Below, one piece after another: positions 26,004 through 34,354 of a DNA stretch of 45,646 nucleotides. Source of the DNA: Candidatus Jordarchaeia archaeon (GTDB taxonomy: Archaea > Asgardarchaeota > Jordiarchaeia > Jordiarchaeales > Jordiarchaeaceae). The notes under the pieces were generated by a model. It did not search any database. It was not told the origin of the DNA and saw only the letters and a program-made list of their open reading frames with translations. Position 1 is the stretch's first letter. Every line of letters begins with the position of its first letter. The position numbers and the translations under genes are program-made. The DNA is taken from contig JAHAWU010000010.1 of assembly GCA_018383815.1 (NCBI GenBank), forward strand, positions 1 to 45,646, given 5' to 3'.

Positions 26004-26755
26004 AGTTCGAAAACCTCCCCTGCTTTAACCTCCTTTAACTGCCAGTAGCTTTTTCCACCTGCCGTAGTTATTCGCCTAGCTCCGAGCTTTGAGAGCTTTT
26101 CCCTGAATTCTTCCAAAACCTTTGATAGGAATCCCTCCCTCTCATAAAGGACTATTCCCTCCATGCAGGCATCAATATATATTCTGCGGGGCTCCAAGGC
26201 TTCAGACTTGCTTAAAGGATAATGCTGAATAGCCGTTGGAAAGCCTCGCTCCACCAACCTCTGGTACTCCAATGTTTCACGCATCCTCCTCCTCAGCTTT
26301 ACAAGCTCCCTTATTCGCTCCCAAACCGGCTTATCCCAACCCTCAACCACCACAAGCAAATCAATATCAGAGTCCCTATCCCAGCTTCCCCTAACCAACG
26401 AACCAAAAACAAGAACCCCAACCAAGCGCTGGGAGAAGTGCTGGTAGAGAACCTCACAATACCTAGATAAAAAATCAGCATATAGGCAAGGCAATCTTTC
26501 AAGGTTTTTCAGACTGATGCCAGAATGTAAAAGCGATTCAAAATTCTCAAGAAGGCTCTCAGCATGTTCACCCTTCTCTGAGAGAGAGTAAAGCCTATTT
26601 TCGGAGATCACGAGACCACTGGATACAAGCATTTTCAACCTTTTGCTCAGAGTTTTGGGATTATGCACAATTTGGCGTAGCTCCCTGAAACGCGTCTTGC
26701 CCTCTCTCAACTTTTTCAAAATCCTGATAGTATACTCATCAATCAAGGCCACCAC
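26000..26755 (-). CDS. Winged-helix plus minimal nucleotidyltransferase (MNT)
   Basis: The N-terminal winged helix (residues 5-60, FRELRQIVHNPKTLSKRLKM as recognition region) is fused to a polymerase-beta-like nucleotidyltransferase. The GS motif is at 118-119 (FGSLVRGSWDRDSDIDLLVV) with catalytic-type Asp130 and Asp132. MNT enzymes of MNT/HEPN modules AMPylate the HEPN partner. The fused winged helix suggests that it also represses its own operon; two 14-base direct repeats overlap the promoter (26766-26800). It starts at GTG 26755. Confidence 0.82.
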   Translation of the reverse strand: MVALIDEYTIRILKKLREGKTRFRELRQIVHNPKTLSKRLKMLVSSGLVISENRLYSLSEKGEHAESLLENFESLLHSGISLKNLERLPCLYADFLSRYCEVLYQHFSQRLVGVLVFGSLVRGSWDRDSDIDLLVVVEGWDKPVWERIRELVKLRRRMRETLEYQRLVERGFPTAIQHYPLSKSEALEPRRIYIDACMEGIVLYEREGFLSKVLEEFREKLSKLGARRITTAGGKSYWQLKEVKAGEVFEL

Positions 26756-26765
26756 AACAAAATAG

Positions 26766-26800
26766 TTTACAAAAATATATAAATACTTTACTAAAATATA
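26766..26800 (-). promoter_or_regulatory. Operator-like 14-bp direct repeats over the MNT/HEPN promoter
   Basis: TTTACAAAAATATA (26766-26779) and TTTACTAAAATATA (26787-26800) differ at one base and start exactly 21 bases apart, two helical turns. A TATA-like TTTATATATTTTT on the minus strand overlaps the first repeat. A dimeric winged-helix protein bound here would block the promoter. Confidence 0.5.
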
Positions 26801-26973
26801 CCAAAAATGATGCGGAACTGTTCAATTCCACCTCCCAAAGCGTTTATACGGCTTCCTTCTCAACTAAACCCTCAAAAATAAGGAATATAACCGAACATCT
26901 CCAAACCTTCATATATCTATGAAGGTGGGGAAACAAAAAAAGGGAAATATGGAAAAAGAAAAAATCTGTTATG

Positions 26974-28170
26974 CTAGGCTAAATTGTCCGCCACCAGCTC
27001 CACTATATCTACAACCCTAATTTTGGAGCCGAGAGCCTGCACGGCGTCCTGAAGATTCTTTACACAGAAGGGACAAGCTGTCACCAAGTATTCTGCCCCG
27101 GTTTCCTCCGCTTCCCTTATCCGATCCTTAGCTATCTCGACAGCCAGTTCTGGAAAGCCACTCTTAACGCCTCCACCTGCGCCACAGCACCAGGAAGCAT
27201 CCCTTATCCTTTTCATTTCCACAATCTCGACTCCGGGAAGCATTTCGAGTATCTCTCTGGGAGCTTCATAGATTCCCATGTGTCTACCCAGGTGGCATGG
27301 GTCGTGATAGGTCACTTTTACATTTGCCTTTTTTGTTTTTAGTTTGCCCTCCTTCAACAGGTCTCGGATGAGCTCCACTGCGTTAACCACTTCGAATGGA
27401 AGCTTGCCAAAGAGCTCCACATAGTCCTTGGCAATAGTTCTGAAACAGCCAGCACAGTGGATTACAACTTTTTTGGCTCCCGAAGCTTTTAGAACCTCCA
27501 AATTGTGCTCAGCTAGTTCCCTAGCCAAACTCCTGACTCCTGTCCTGAAAAATATTGAGCCACAGCACCATTCATCAGGGTGCACCATGCCAAAATCCAC
27601 ATTTCCATCTTCCAAAATTTTTAGAAAAGCTTGGGCAAGCTCCGGCATCCGGTAGGGCTCTGTGCATCCCACAAACCATATTAAATCTGCCTTCTGGGAA
27701 ACAGTTTTGCCTGCAGGTAACCATTTTAAGCGGTCCTCATGTTTCTCCATGTAGGGGTTATGCTCCCTTCTAGTCCACTCCACTATTTCTCTATGTCTGG
27801 GCATGGGTCCCAGCCCTTCTTCCACAAGGTCCGCCCTCATAGCCTCAAAGAGCTTAGTGTGATCAATAAACCGCCCTATCGGTAACACAATGTATTCACA
27901 CATAGTTTGGTGACACACAGAATGGCAACTCCCACAGGTAGTACACTGGTAAAGCACCTTCGCCAAACCCTCGCTGGGCTCAAGCAACCCCTCCAAAAGC
28001 CCCTTAGCGATGCGTATTTTGCCCCGGGCATAGAATGGGTCAAACTGGGGAGAATGCTCCAGAACCGGGCAGACCCCATATCTGCCTACAGCCCACCTAT
28101 AAGCTATCCTACAGTCACCAATGCCGGAGCAAGCGTAAACCATGTCTGAAAGCTTTTTTGTGTTTTCCAT
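26974..28170 (-). CDS. (Fe-S) oxidoreductase with two CCG domains, GlcF/HdrD-like
   Basis: The Fe-S partner of FAD-linked oxidases. The N-terminal cluster set is unusual (C14, C20, C34 followed by Pro). The second has CTTCGSCHSVCHQTMC (76-91). Two cysteine-rich CCG domains follow: WCCGSIFFRTG with CAGC, then YHDPCHLGRH, WCCGAGGG and CPFC. It follows the FAD oxidase by 20 bases as the last gene of a four-gene minus-strand operon. GGAGG sits right after the upstream stop but 16 bases from this ATG, long for a ribosome site, so the start is uncertain. The electron route is inferred from HdrD/GlcF relatives. Confidence 0.82.
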   Translation of the reverse strand: MENTKKLSDMVYACSGIGDCRIAYRWAVGRYGVCPVLEHSPQFDPFYARGKIRIAKGLLEGLLEPSEGLAKVLYQCTTCGSCHSVCHQTMCEYIVLPIGRFIDHTKLFEAMRADLVEEGLGPMPRHREIVEWTRREHNPYMEKHEDRLKWLPAGKTVSQKADLIWFVGCTEPYRMPELAQAFLKILEDGNVDFGMVHPDEWCCGSIFFRTGVRSLARELAEHNLEVLKASGAKKVVIHCAGCFRTIAKDYVELFGKLPFEVVNAVELIRDLLKEGKLKTKKANVKVTYHDPCHLGRHMGIYEAPREILEMLPGVEIVEMKRIRDASWCCGAGGGVKSGFPELAVEIAKDRIREAEETGAEYLVTACPFCVKNLQDAVQALGSKIRVVDIVELVADNLA

Positions 28171-28190
28171 TTTGGCTATGGTGATTCCTC

Positions 28191-29672
28191 CTAGAGGTAG
28201 AATTTTCCTGGGCTGATGATCCTGTTTGGGTCTAGAGCCTGTTTTATGCTCTTGAGAAAAGAGTAGTAAGCCCCATTGAAGGCCTCCGTATCTATTAGGC
28301 CCTTGCTGTATATTTCTCCCAACATGTAGGGCATGCCGCCCTCTCTTATGAGCATCTCAAGTTGGCTCTTCCAGAGTTCCAGGTTTTTCGCCCGGTACTG
28401 GGGTTTATCCCAAGCCAAAAGTCCGGCGTCAACTTCCACAGTAGTGTGTCCGCAAAGAAGGGCAGTTGATATTCCGGACTGCATTCCTCCATTGGCGTCA
28501 AGCTCAGCTTTGTGTGCTGCTTCCCACTCCTCAAGTTTATGAGCTATGTGGGGAAATCTGTGGATGGGAACGTGGACTTCGGTTGTCAAGGGTATAGAGC
28601 CCGGCCCCATTCCTCCCCATATGCCGTGGAAGGTCAACCAGTGTCCCTGCTCCTCGTAGTGCCACTTGGCATAGTTTCCGTCTTTAAGCTCTGGGCCCAA
28701 CTCTGTGCAACCATTCTCCTTACATATTCGGTCCACAATTTTTATGTTGGCTTCCAATTCTTCCTCTGTTTCGGCCTCCATAGTGTAAAAGAAAACAGCC
28801 TTCGTCAATCCCACCCAGGGCTTTATCTGCGGCACATCTGTTAATAGCTGGGTGCCTAGAACCATTGTTAGTGTCCAAAGTTGTGAATCAAATATTCCCA
28901 GGTCTCCTCTCTTTCTCCATGCTAGCCAGATTTTGGCCGCGTTTTCTGGTGAGGGCTCCTCTATGGTGAAGGTTTTAGCCGCATGGTAGGGAGGTTTGGG
29001 GAAAATTTCCAGGGTGGCTTTGGTCTTGATTCCCAGAAGCCCATTGTCGCCCAGAAACAGTCCAGTTAAATCCGGGCCAAAACCGAAACGGCAGAATGGC
29101 TCCTTAGTGTATACGCTGGCGTTGGAGCCGGTGTTTATTATTTCCCCATTTGGCAGGACGACCTCTAGGGCTACGCAGTGCTGGGTGCATGTGCCGTATT
29201 TTGCTCCTCCGCCTCCCCCCACACTGTGGTGTGATAATCCGCCACCAACTACTGCTGATATTCCGCTTCCTGGACCGAGGTTTCCGGTGTAGTAGCCTAG
29301 CTCGTTGAGTTTGGAGTTAAGCTCTGCCCAGGTTATTCCTGTTTCAACGGTGACTGTAAGGGTGTTTTCGTCTATGTTTAGTATTTTGTGCATTCTGGCG
29401 GTGTCTAGAACTATGCTCCCTTTCTCTATGGGTTTGGAGCCTCCCAATAGGCAGCAGCCTCCGCCGCGGGGAACTATGGGTATTTTGAATTTGTTGGCTA
29501 TTTTTACTACTTCTGCCACTTCTTCGGCTGTTCCCGGTTTCACCACGTAGTCCGGAGGATTGGGAGGTAGGGCGCTGTCTATGCCTCTAGCGTAGGCATA
29601 AGTTATGAAATCCTCATCGGAAACATACTCTTTACCCACGGCGTCTTGTAAAAGTTTCAAAACCTTACTCAT
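28191..29672 (-). CDS. FAD-linked oxidase, GlcD/D-lactate-dehydrogenase-like
   Basis: A PCMH-type FAD-binding domain (VPRGGGCCLLGGSKPIEKGSI in part; ITWAELNSKL; GPGSGISAVVGGGLSHHSVGG in part) and a C-terminal substrate domain ending in LDPNRIISPGKFYL, the usual close of the GlcD and vanillyl-alcohol-oxidase families. It oxidises hydroxy acids or related alcohols and passes electrons to an Fe-S partner, here the gene 20 bases downstream. Upstream by 54 bases is the TIM-barrel gene. ATG follows GAGGT. The substrate is unknown. Confidence 0.87.
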   Translation of the reverse strand: MSKVLKLLQDAVGKEYVSDEDFITYAYARGIDSALPPNPPDYVVKPGTAEEVAEVVKIANKFKIPIVPRGGGCCLLGGSKPIEKGSIVLDTARMHKILNIDENTLTVTVETGITWAELNSKLNELGYYTGNLGPGSGISAVVGGGLSHHSVGGGGGAKYGTCTQHCVALEVVLPNGEIINTGSNASVYTKEPFCRFGFGPDLTGLFLGDNGLLGIKTKATLEIFPKPPYHAAKTFTIEEPSPENAAKIWLAWRKRGDLGIFDSQLWTLTMVLGTQLLTDVPQIKPWVGLTKAVFFYTMEAETEEELEANIKIVDRICKENGCTELGPELKDGNYAKWHYEEQGHWLTFHGIWGGMGPGSIPLTTEVHVPIHRFPHIAHKLEEWEAAHKAELDANGGMQSGISTALLCGHTTVEVDAGLLAWDKPQYRAKNLELWKSQLEMLIREGGMPYMLGEIYSKGLIDTEAFNGAYYSFLKSIKQALDPNRIISPGKFYL

Positions 29673-29726
29673 AACACTACCTCACAACTGATAGTTTTGC
29701 CAAAAATGATGTTGGGGATGGTGGTT

Positions 29727-30605
29727 TTAGCGTTTAGTCATGGGTATGCTTTTGAAGCCTCGGCATACTTCTGTTACTGCTTTTTCAACGGGTATTCTTT
29801 CAATGGATGAAGCTCCTACGAATCCTTGGGCGATAGTTTTTTCATATATGACTTTTGTGCTTTGGGGGTCGTAGAATGGTCCTCCGTGTATTAGGCAGAT
29901 TACTTCAGGGTTTACTTTTCTTGCGGCTTCGAATATTTCCTGTGCCCTCTTAAGTAGGGTGTCTAAATCTTCCAGTGCAGTGAATCCGGCTATGCCTCCC
30001 ATTGTTGGTCCCACGTGGGCGCATATCACATCTGCTCCGGCTTCAGTCATGTCTTTTGAGTCTGCTGCAGAGAAGACGTAAGCCATGGTAAAAACGTCCC
30101 AGTCGTGTAGGATTTTTACCATTTCTACTTCTCTGGACCATCCCCAGTGGGCGACTCCGTATCCAAAGGCCATGGACTCGTTGAATTTTCTGAGGGCCAT
30201 TCCTCCCTCTATGAGGTTCTCGTAGAGTGCTGTTGTGGGGAAGTTTATCACTCCGTTGAATCCTTTGTTGAGGAAGCGTTTTAGTAAGGCTTCTAGGTCG
30301 AGGCAGAAGCAGTCGTTGGCCTCTACGCCTGCGATTATGGGCTTGTTTTTGACGACGTTTGCTATTTCGTCGTACATTTCTAGTGTTATGGGGTTTGAGT
30401 TTCCGATTATGGTTGTGGGTAGTCCCATCAATCTGGTTTTTCCAGTGCTGTAAAGGATTATTAGGTCTGCTTGGCCGAGCTCGGCGCATTTTGCTATTAT
30501 TCCGGCGCTGCATCCTGCTCCCAGAATGGGTCTATTTTCACTAATTTCTTTGTGGAGTCTTTCAAGTATTTCCTTTCTGGTTATTTTTACCACCATTTTA
30601 CTCAT
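29727..30605 (-). CDS. TIM-barrel protein, phosphoenolpyruvate-hydrolase family
   Basis: It follows the family pattern: TRKEILERLHKEI, PILGAGCSAGIIAKCAE, LIILYSTGKTRLMG, IIAGVEANDCFC, NGVINFPTT, and GADVICAHVGPTMGG with an LIHGGPFYDPQS end. These TIM-barrel proteins often occur next to, or fused with, UPF0261 (Tm-1-like) proteins, as here. The real reaction in vivo is uncertain; the family name comes from limited work. Its ATG overlaps the stop of the UPF0261 gene (ATGA). Confidence 0.83.
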   Translation of the reverse strand: MSKMVVKITRKEILERLHKEISENRPILGAGCSAGIIAKCAELGQADLIILYSTGKTRLMGLPTTIIGNSNPITLEMYDEIANVVKNKPIIAGVEANDCFCLDLEALLKRFLNKGFNGVINFPTTALYENLIEGGMALRKFNESMAFGYGVAHWGWSREVEMVKILHDWDVFTMAYVFSAADSKDMTEAGADVICAHVGPTMGGIAGFTALEDLDTLLKRAQEIFEAARKVNPEVICLIHGGPFYDPQSTKVIYEKTIAQGFVGASSIERIPVEKAVTEVCRGFKSIPMTKR

Positions 30606-31843
30606 CTCCTTCCCTTGATTAATTCCTCAAAAGTTTCAACTACTTTATCTGCAAACAGGTCATCATTAATGTGGCAGTCAACCTCAACCACTTTAACCTT
30701 CTTTTCTACGTTTTCCTTTAAGGATTTAATGAATCCCTGGTCGGCTTCTGGATCATGAAGAGGGGCACCCTTTTTGCTGGCTTCAGAGAAACCGCGCAAG
30801 GGTATTATAATTGCTACGGGGCCCTTGGCTCTGTTCGCCCTCTCCGCAATGCTTTTTCCCACCTTTTCTAGTTCCTCCCTGGTGGTTCTCACCAATACTA
30901 CGCTTGGCCCATGCATAGTCCATTTGCGGCCCTTAAACTCGGAGGGAACCTGGTCTATTCCCGTTCCCGGAAATATGTGCATATCCAGGCCGCCGGGGGC
31001 GATTATTTGGGGGAGGGCTTTCTCGTTAGCACTTTCCAGGCGTACTCTCCTCACTTCGGGGGCGCCTATTAGCATTGAGATGTATTCTGGGGGGTAAAGA
31101 ACCATGGGAATGGTTTCAAAGGAGGTGACGTCGATGATTGCATCGATGTTTCCCTCTCTTATTAGCCTGTCCAGCATGGTAGTTTTTGCGTGGAATGTTA
31201 CAGCGTTGTATCCTCTTTTTTGTAGACGCGACATAATTTTTTGAACGCATGGAGTGGTGACTCCCAGAACGGTCATGCCCACAAGTGGTTTCTCCTCTGC
31301 CTTGGGAACCTTCTGTTCTACCATGCCTATAATTGCGCCCGCTGCATTTGTTAGTGTTTTCTTAACTATTTTGTCGAGTCCTACTAAATCTACGGGTGTT
31401 TGCATCACTGTTATGTCCTCGTCACCAATGGGTCTGGGGTCTATGAATGTGGTTACCAGTAGTTTGGGGACCCCTATGGGGAGTACTTTCATAGCTGCTG
31501 TTCCCAGTGCTGCGGCTGTGGTGCCGCCTAAACTCATTATGCCGTCCAGTTCTCCTTTGGAATACAGGTCTCCCACTATTTTTTTGACTCCCTCTATCAT
31601 TACTTTGGTGGCTTCGAATCTGTCGGCTCCCTTCTCGGCGGCTTCCACAAGTTCCTTGAGGCTTTTGCCGCCGGCTTCGGCGACCTTTTCTCTGGGAAAA
31701 TCTCCCCTAATTTGGGGTTTTCCCATGACTCCTGCATCCACAATTATTGCTCGGTGTCCTTTTTTCTCAATTATCTCCTTTAGATACTGAACCTCGTCTC
31801 CTCTAGTATCCAGAGTGGCTACAATCACAATTTTTTTAGCCAT
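30602..31843 (-). CDS. UPF0261 / Tm-1-like ATP-binding domain protein
   Basis: It opens with IVIVATLDTRGDEVQYL, then GVMGKPQ, GIMSLGGTTAAALGTAAM, FIDPRPIGDEDITVM and, in the second half, VGMTVLGVTTPCVQ, EYISMLIGAPEVRR in part, and GGLDMHIFPG. This is the full two-domain UPF0261 length (413). Tm-1 in tomato binds ATP and a viral helicase; the microbial role is unknown. It is the first gene of the operon, with GGAGG before the ATG. Divergent transcription separates it from the OYE-type reductase. Confidence 0.84.
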   Translation of the reverse strand: MAKKIVIVATLDTRGDEVQYLKEIIEKKGHRAIIVDAGVMGKPQIRGDFPREKVAEAGGKSLKELVEAAEKGADRFEATKVMIEGVKKIVGDLYSKGELDGIMSLGGTTAAALGTAAMKVLPIGVPKLLVTTFIDPRPIGDEDITVMQTPVDLVGLDKIVKKTLTNAAGAIIGMVEQKVPKAEEKPLVGMTVLGVTTPCVQKIMSRLQKRGYNAVTFHAKTTMLDRLIREGNIDAIIDVTSFETIPMVLYPPEYISMLIGAPEVRRVRLESANEKALPQIIAPGGLDMHIFPGTGIDQVPSEFKGRKWTMHGPSVVLVRTTREELEKVGKSIAERANRAKGPVAIIIPLRGFSEASKKGAPLHDPEADQGFIKSLKENVEKKVKVVEVDCHINDDLFADKVVETFEELIKGRR

Positions 31844-32232
31844 CTATTTATCCCTCCAACATAATATTCAAGGCTTCCAACCATATCCTAGTTTGTATTC
31901 TAAATTTCCAGTCCCAAAAAGAGGGGTGCTCTCCATCCTTGCCTAGGGCGCTTTTAAAGGTAATCATTGCTCTAATCACACCTCTCTTCCGGGGGAAAAT
32001 GAAAGATACGAATATGCATCTTTAAATATTATGAATACGCTTAATAGTTATTTAAATCTAATCTTGAAACCTTAAATATATGCTTGTTAGATAAAAAGAG
32101 CATCCCTGAATGGTAGGCCCTAAAAATGGTGTAAACCTGGAAAAGAACAAAATGAGAAAAAAATGTGTATTGATAGTAATTAATTAAATGGGTGGTAGTG
32201 GATTAGTAGTAAGGATTTGAGAGGTGGTTGGA
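31844..32232. promoter_or_regulatory. Divergent promoter region, UPF0261 operon / OYE-type gene
   Basis: About 389 bases without a gene. Three CTTTAAATA/TTTAAAT-like boxes lie near 32020-32085 (CATCTTTAAATATTATG, AGTTATTTAAATC, CCTTAAATATATGC). Their near-palindromic A/T cores can serve either strand, making this a likely shared regulatory zone. GAGGTGG at 32221-32227 is the ribosome site of the plus-strand gene. Confidence 0.4.
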
Positions 32233-34179
32233 ATGCCTGTTTTCAAAAAACTATTTGAACCCATAAAAATTGGGAGAATGGAGCTAAAAAACAGGATTGT
32301 CATGCCGGCCATGTGCTCCAAGTTTGGCACAGAGCTGGGAGCTGTAAACCAGAGGCTCATCGACTACTATGTTGAGAGAGCAAAGGGTGGAGTCGGCCTC
32401 ATAATAATTGAGAATACATGCATTGAGTGGCCCAGGGGGAAGGCTGGAGCAAGCCCAATAAGAATAGACGACTGGAAGTACGTTAGCGGTCTACACGACC
32501 TAGCAGAGGCCGTGCACTCCTACGATGCAAAAATTGCCACTCAACTACACCACACCGGAAGACAAAACTCTACGTTATGCACTGAGGGAGTAGAGCTTGT
32601 CGCCCCCTCACCCATACCATGCGCCGCAATGGGGGGCGAAATGCCCCGAGAACTGACCACGGAAGAGGTGGAACAATTGATTGACAAGTATGTTCAGGGA
32701 GCTCATAGAACACTATCTGCTGATTTCGACGCTGTAGAGCTTCACGGAGCTCACGGTTACCTCATAAGCCAATTTATGTCTCCCCTCACAAACAAGAGGC
32801 AGGACAAGTACGGTGGAGACTTCGAAGGACGCATGAGGTTCCCCCTCGAAATAATCGAGAGAATAAAAGCCATAGTGGGTCCCGATTTTCCAATAATATT
32901 CAGAATCAGCGGGGACGAGTACATAAAAGGCGGACTCACCATAGAGGACACCAAAAAAATCGCCAAAAGACTGGAAGAGGCAGGTGTACACTGCATTAGC
33001 GTCTCAGCAGGAATCTATGAATCTGAACCCTCCTGGTTTGCTAAAATTTATCCCCCTTCTGCCATGCCCAAGGGCTGCTATGTTCCCCTCGCTGAGGCAA
33101 TAAAAAGCGTGGTAAAAATCCCAGTTATCGTGGTGGGAAGACTCAGCGACCCCATACTCGCCGAGAAAGTACTGCAGGAGGGTAAGGCTGACCTCATAGC
33201 CATGGGTAGAGGATTGCTCGCAGACCCCTATTTACCGCAGAAAATAGCTGAGAATAGATTGGAGGATATTAATCCCTGCATCTACTGCAACCAAGGTTGC
33301 TACGGAAACCTTTTCAAAATGTGGAGCATACAGTGCGACGTTAACCCCGCACTGGGACAAGAGAGGGAATTCCAGATAGAGCCCGCCAGCGAGGTGAAAA
33401 AAGTTATGGTGGTGGGTGGAGGACCAGCAGGCATGGAGGCAGCACGAGTTTTAGCCCTTCGAGGACACAGGGTCACCCTATATGAAAAGGAGGGAGAATT
33501 AGGGGGACAGATCAGGGCTGGCTCTGTAGCAAGCTTCAAAGAACCAGTAGGAGACCTATTAAACTACTTCCGAACACAGTTGAGCAAGCTAAACGTAAAA
33601 GTAGAACTAAATGTTGAGGTGGACGCTAAACTGGTAAGTAAAGTGAAGCCCGATGTATTGGTTGTGGCTACGGGTGCAGTGCCTATTATTCCGGATGTGC
33701 CCGGTGTCGGTGGAGAAAATGTGGTTTTGGCAACTGATGTCTTGCTGGGGCGAAAATCTGTGGGTGAGCGTGTGGTTGTGATTGGTGGCGGCGAAGTCGG
33801 GGTGGAGGTCGCCATTCACCTTGCGGAGAAGGGGAAGAAGGTTTGCATAATTGAGAAGGGGTTTGCCCTTCTTCTAGAATTGAACACTGTTAATCGCCTG
33901 TATCTTCTTTGGAGATTGGCTCAGCTGGGAGTAGAAACAATCATTATGGCCACGGTTAAAGAGATAAAGAAAGACTCTGTAGTTATAGATAGGGCGGGCA
34001 AAACCGAAGAGATTAAGGCGGACAACGTTGTGCTGGCTGTAGGCTTCAAGCCAAACAGGGAACTTTTGGAAAAATTGAAGACCACAAACATACCAGTTTA
34101 CGAGATAGGCGACTGCAAAAAAATAGGTAGGCTTAAGGGAGCAATCCATGGAGGCTCAATTATTGCAAGGAGAATATAG
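32233..34179 (+). CDS. Old Yellow Enzyme family reductase, dienoyl-CoA-reductase/TMADH type
   Basis: A three-domain flavoprotein. An FMN TIM barrel (LFEPIKIGRMELKNRIVMPA; ELHGAHGYLISQF with active-site His residues) is followed by a 4Fe-4S site at C349, C352, C356 and C368. An FAD/NAD(P) domain pair (VMVVGGGPAGMEAARVL; VVVIGGGEVGVEVAIHL) completes it. Relatives reduce 2,4-dienoyl-CoA or other enones, or demethylate amines; the substrate here is unknown. The length of 648 is normal. ATG 32233 follows GAGGTGG by 5 bases. Base use changes abruptly near 33640 from A/C-rich to G/T-rich on the coding strand. It is divergent from the UPF0261 operon. Confidence 0.87.
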   Translation: MPVFKKLFEPIKIGRMELKNRIVMPAMCSKFGTELGAVNQRLIDYYVERAKGGVGLIIIENTCIEWPRGKAGASPIRIDDWKYVSGLHDLAEAVHSYDAKIATQLHHTGRQNSTLCTEGVELVAPSPIPCAAMGGEMPRELTTEEVEQLIDKYVQGAHRTLSADFDAVELHGAHGYLISQFMSPLTNKRQDKYGGDFEGRMRFPLEIIERIKAIVGPDFPIIFRISGDEYIKGGLTIEDTKKIAKRLEEAGVHCISVSAGIYESEPSWFAKIYPPSAMPKGCYVPLAEAIKSVVKIPVIVVGRLSDPILAEKVLQEGKADLIAMGRGLLADPYLPQKIAENRLEDINPCIYCNQGCYGNLFKMWSIQCDVNPALGQEREFQIEPASEVKKVMVVGGGPAGMEAARVLALRGHRVTLYEKEGELGGQIRAGSVASFKEPVGDLLNYFRTQLSKLNVKVELNVEVDAKLVSKVKPDVLVVATGAVPIIPDVPGVGGENVVLATDVLLGRKSVGERVVVIGGGEVGVEVAIHLAEKGKKVCIIEKGFALLLELNTVNRLYLLWRLAQLGVETIIMATVKEIKKDSVVIDRAGKTEEIKADNVVLAVGFKPNRELLEKLKTTNIPVYEIGDCKKIGRLKGAIHGGSIIARRI

Positions 34180-34198
34180 AACTCCATCCTCCCCTCCT

Positions 34199-34230
34199 TA
34201 ATTTTTTGGTAGGGTTTGACTCCTTTTTTG
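34199..34230 (+). terminator. Oligo-T terminator after the OYE-type gene
   Basis: Two T runs (tttttt and tttttt) follow the stop by 20-50 bases, upstream of the RNase J promoter. Confidence 0.35.
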
Positions 34231-34293
34231 GTCATGTTTCAAATGATTTTGGCTTTCCTCATGGTTTCTTTTCCAAAAAGGTAATTAGTGTGG

Positions 34294-34302
34294 CTTAAAT
34301 AT
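34294..34302 (+). promoter_or_regulatory. TATA-like box for the RNase J gene
   Basis: CTTAAATAT lies about 55 bases upstream of ATG 34355, predicting a transcript start near 34325 and a short leader. Confidence 0.45.
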
Positions 34303-34354
34303 AGTTTTCTTAAGAAAGTTTTGCAGTTAAGGGAAGTTTTTGGGTGTTTAAGTA

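Noticed and set aside
31254-31790. 178-codon plus-strand frame opposite UPF0261
   Set aside because: It is an antisense shadow with the same Ser/Pro/Thr bias and no start signal.
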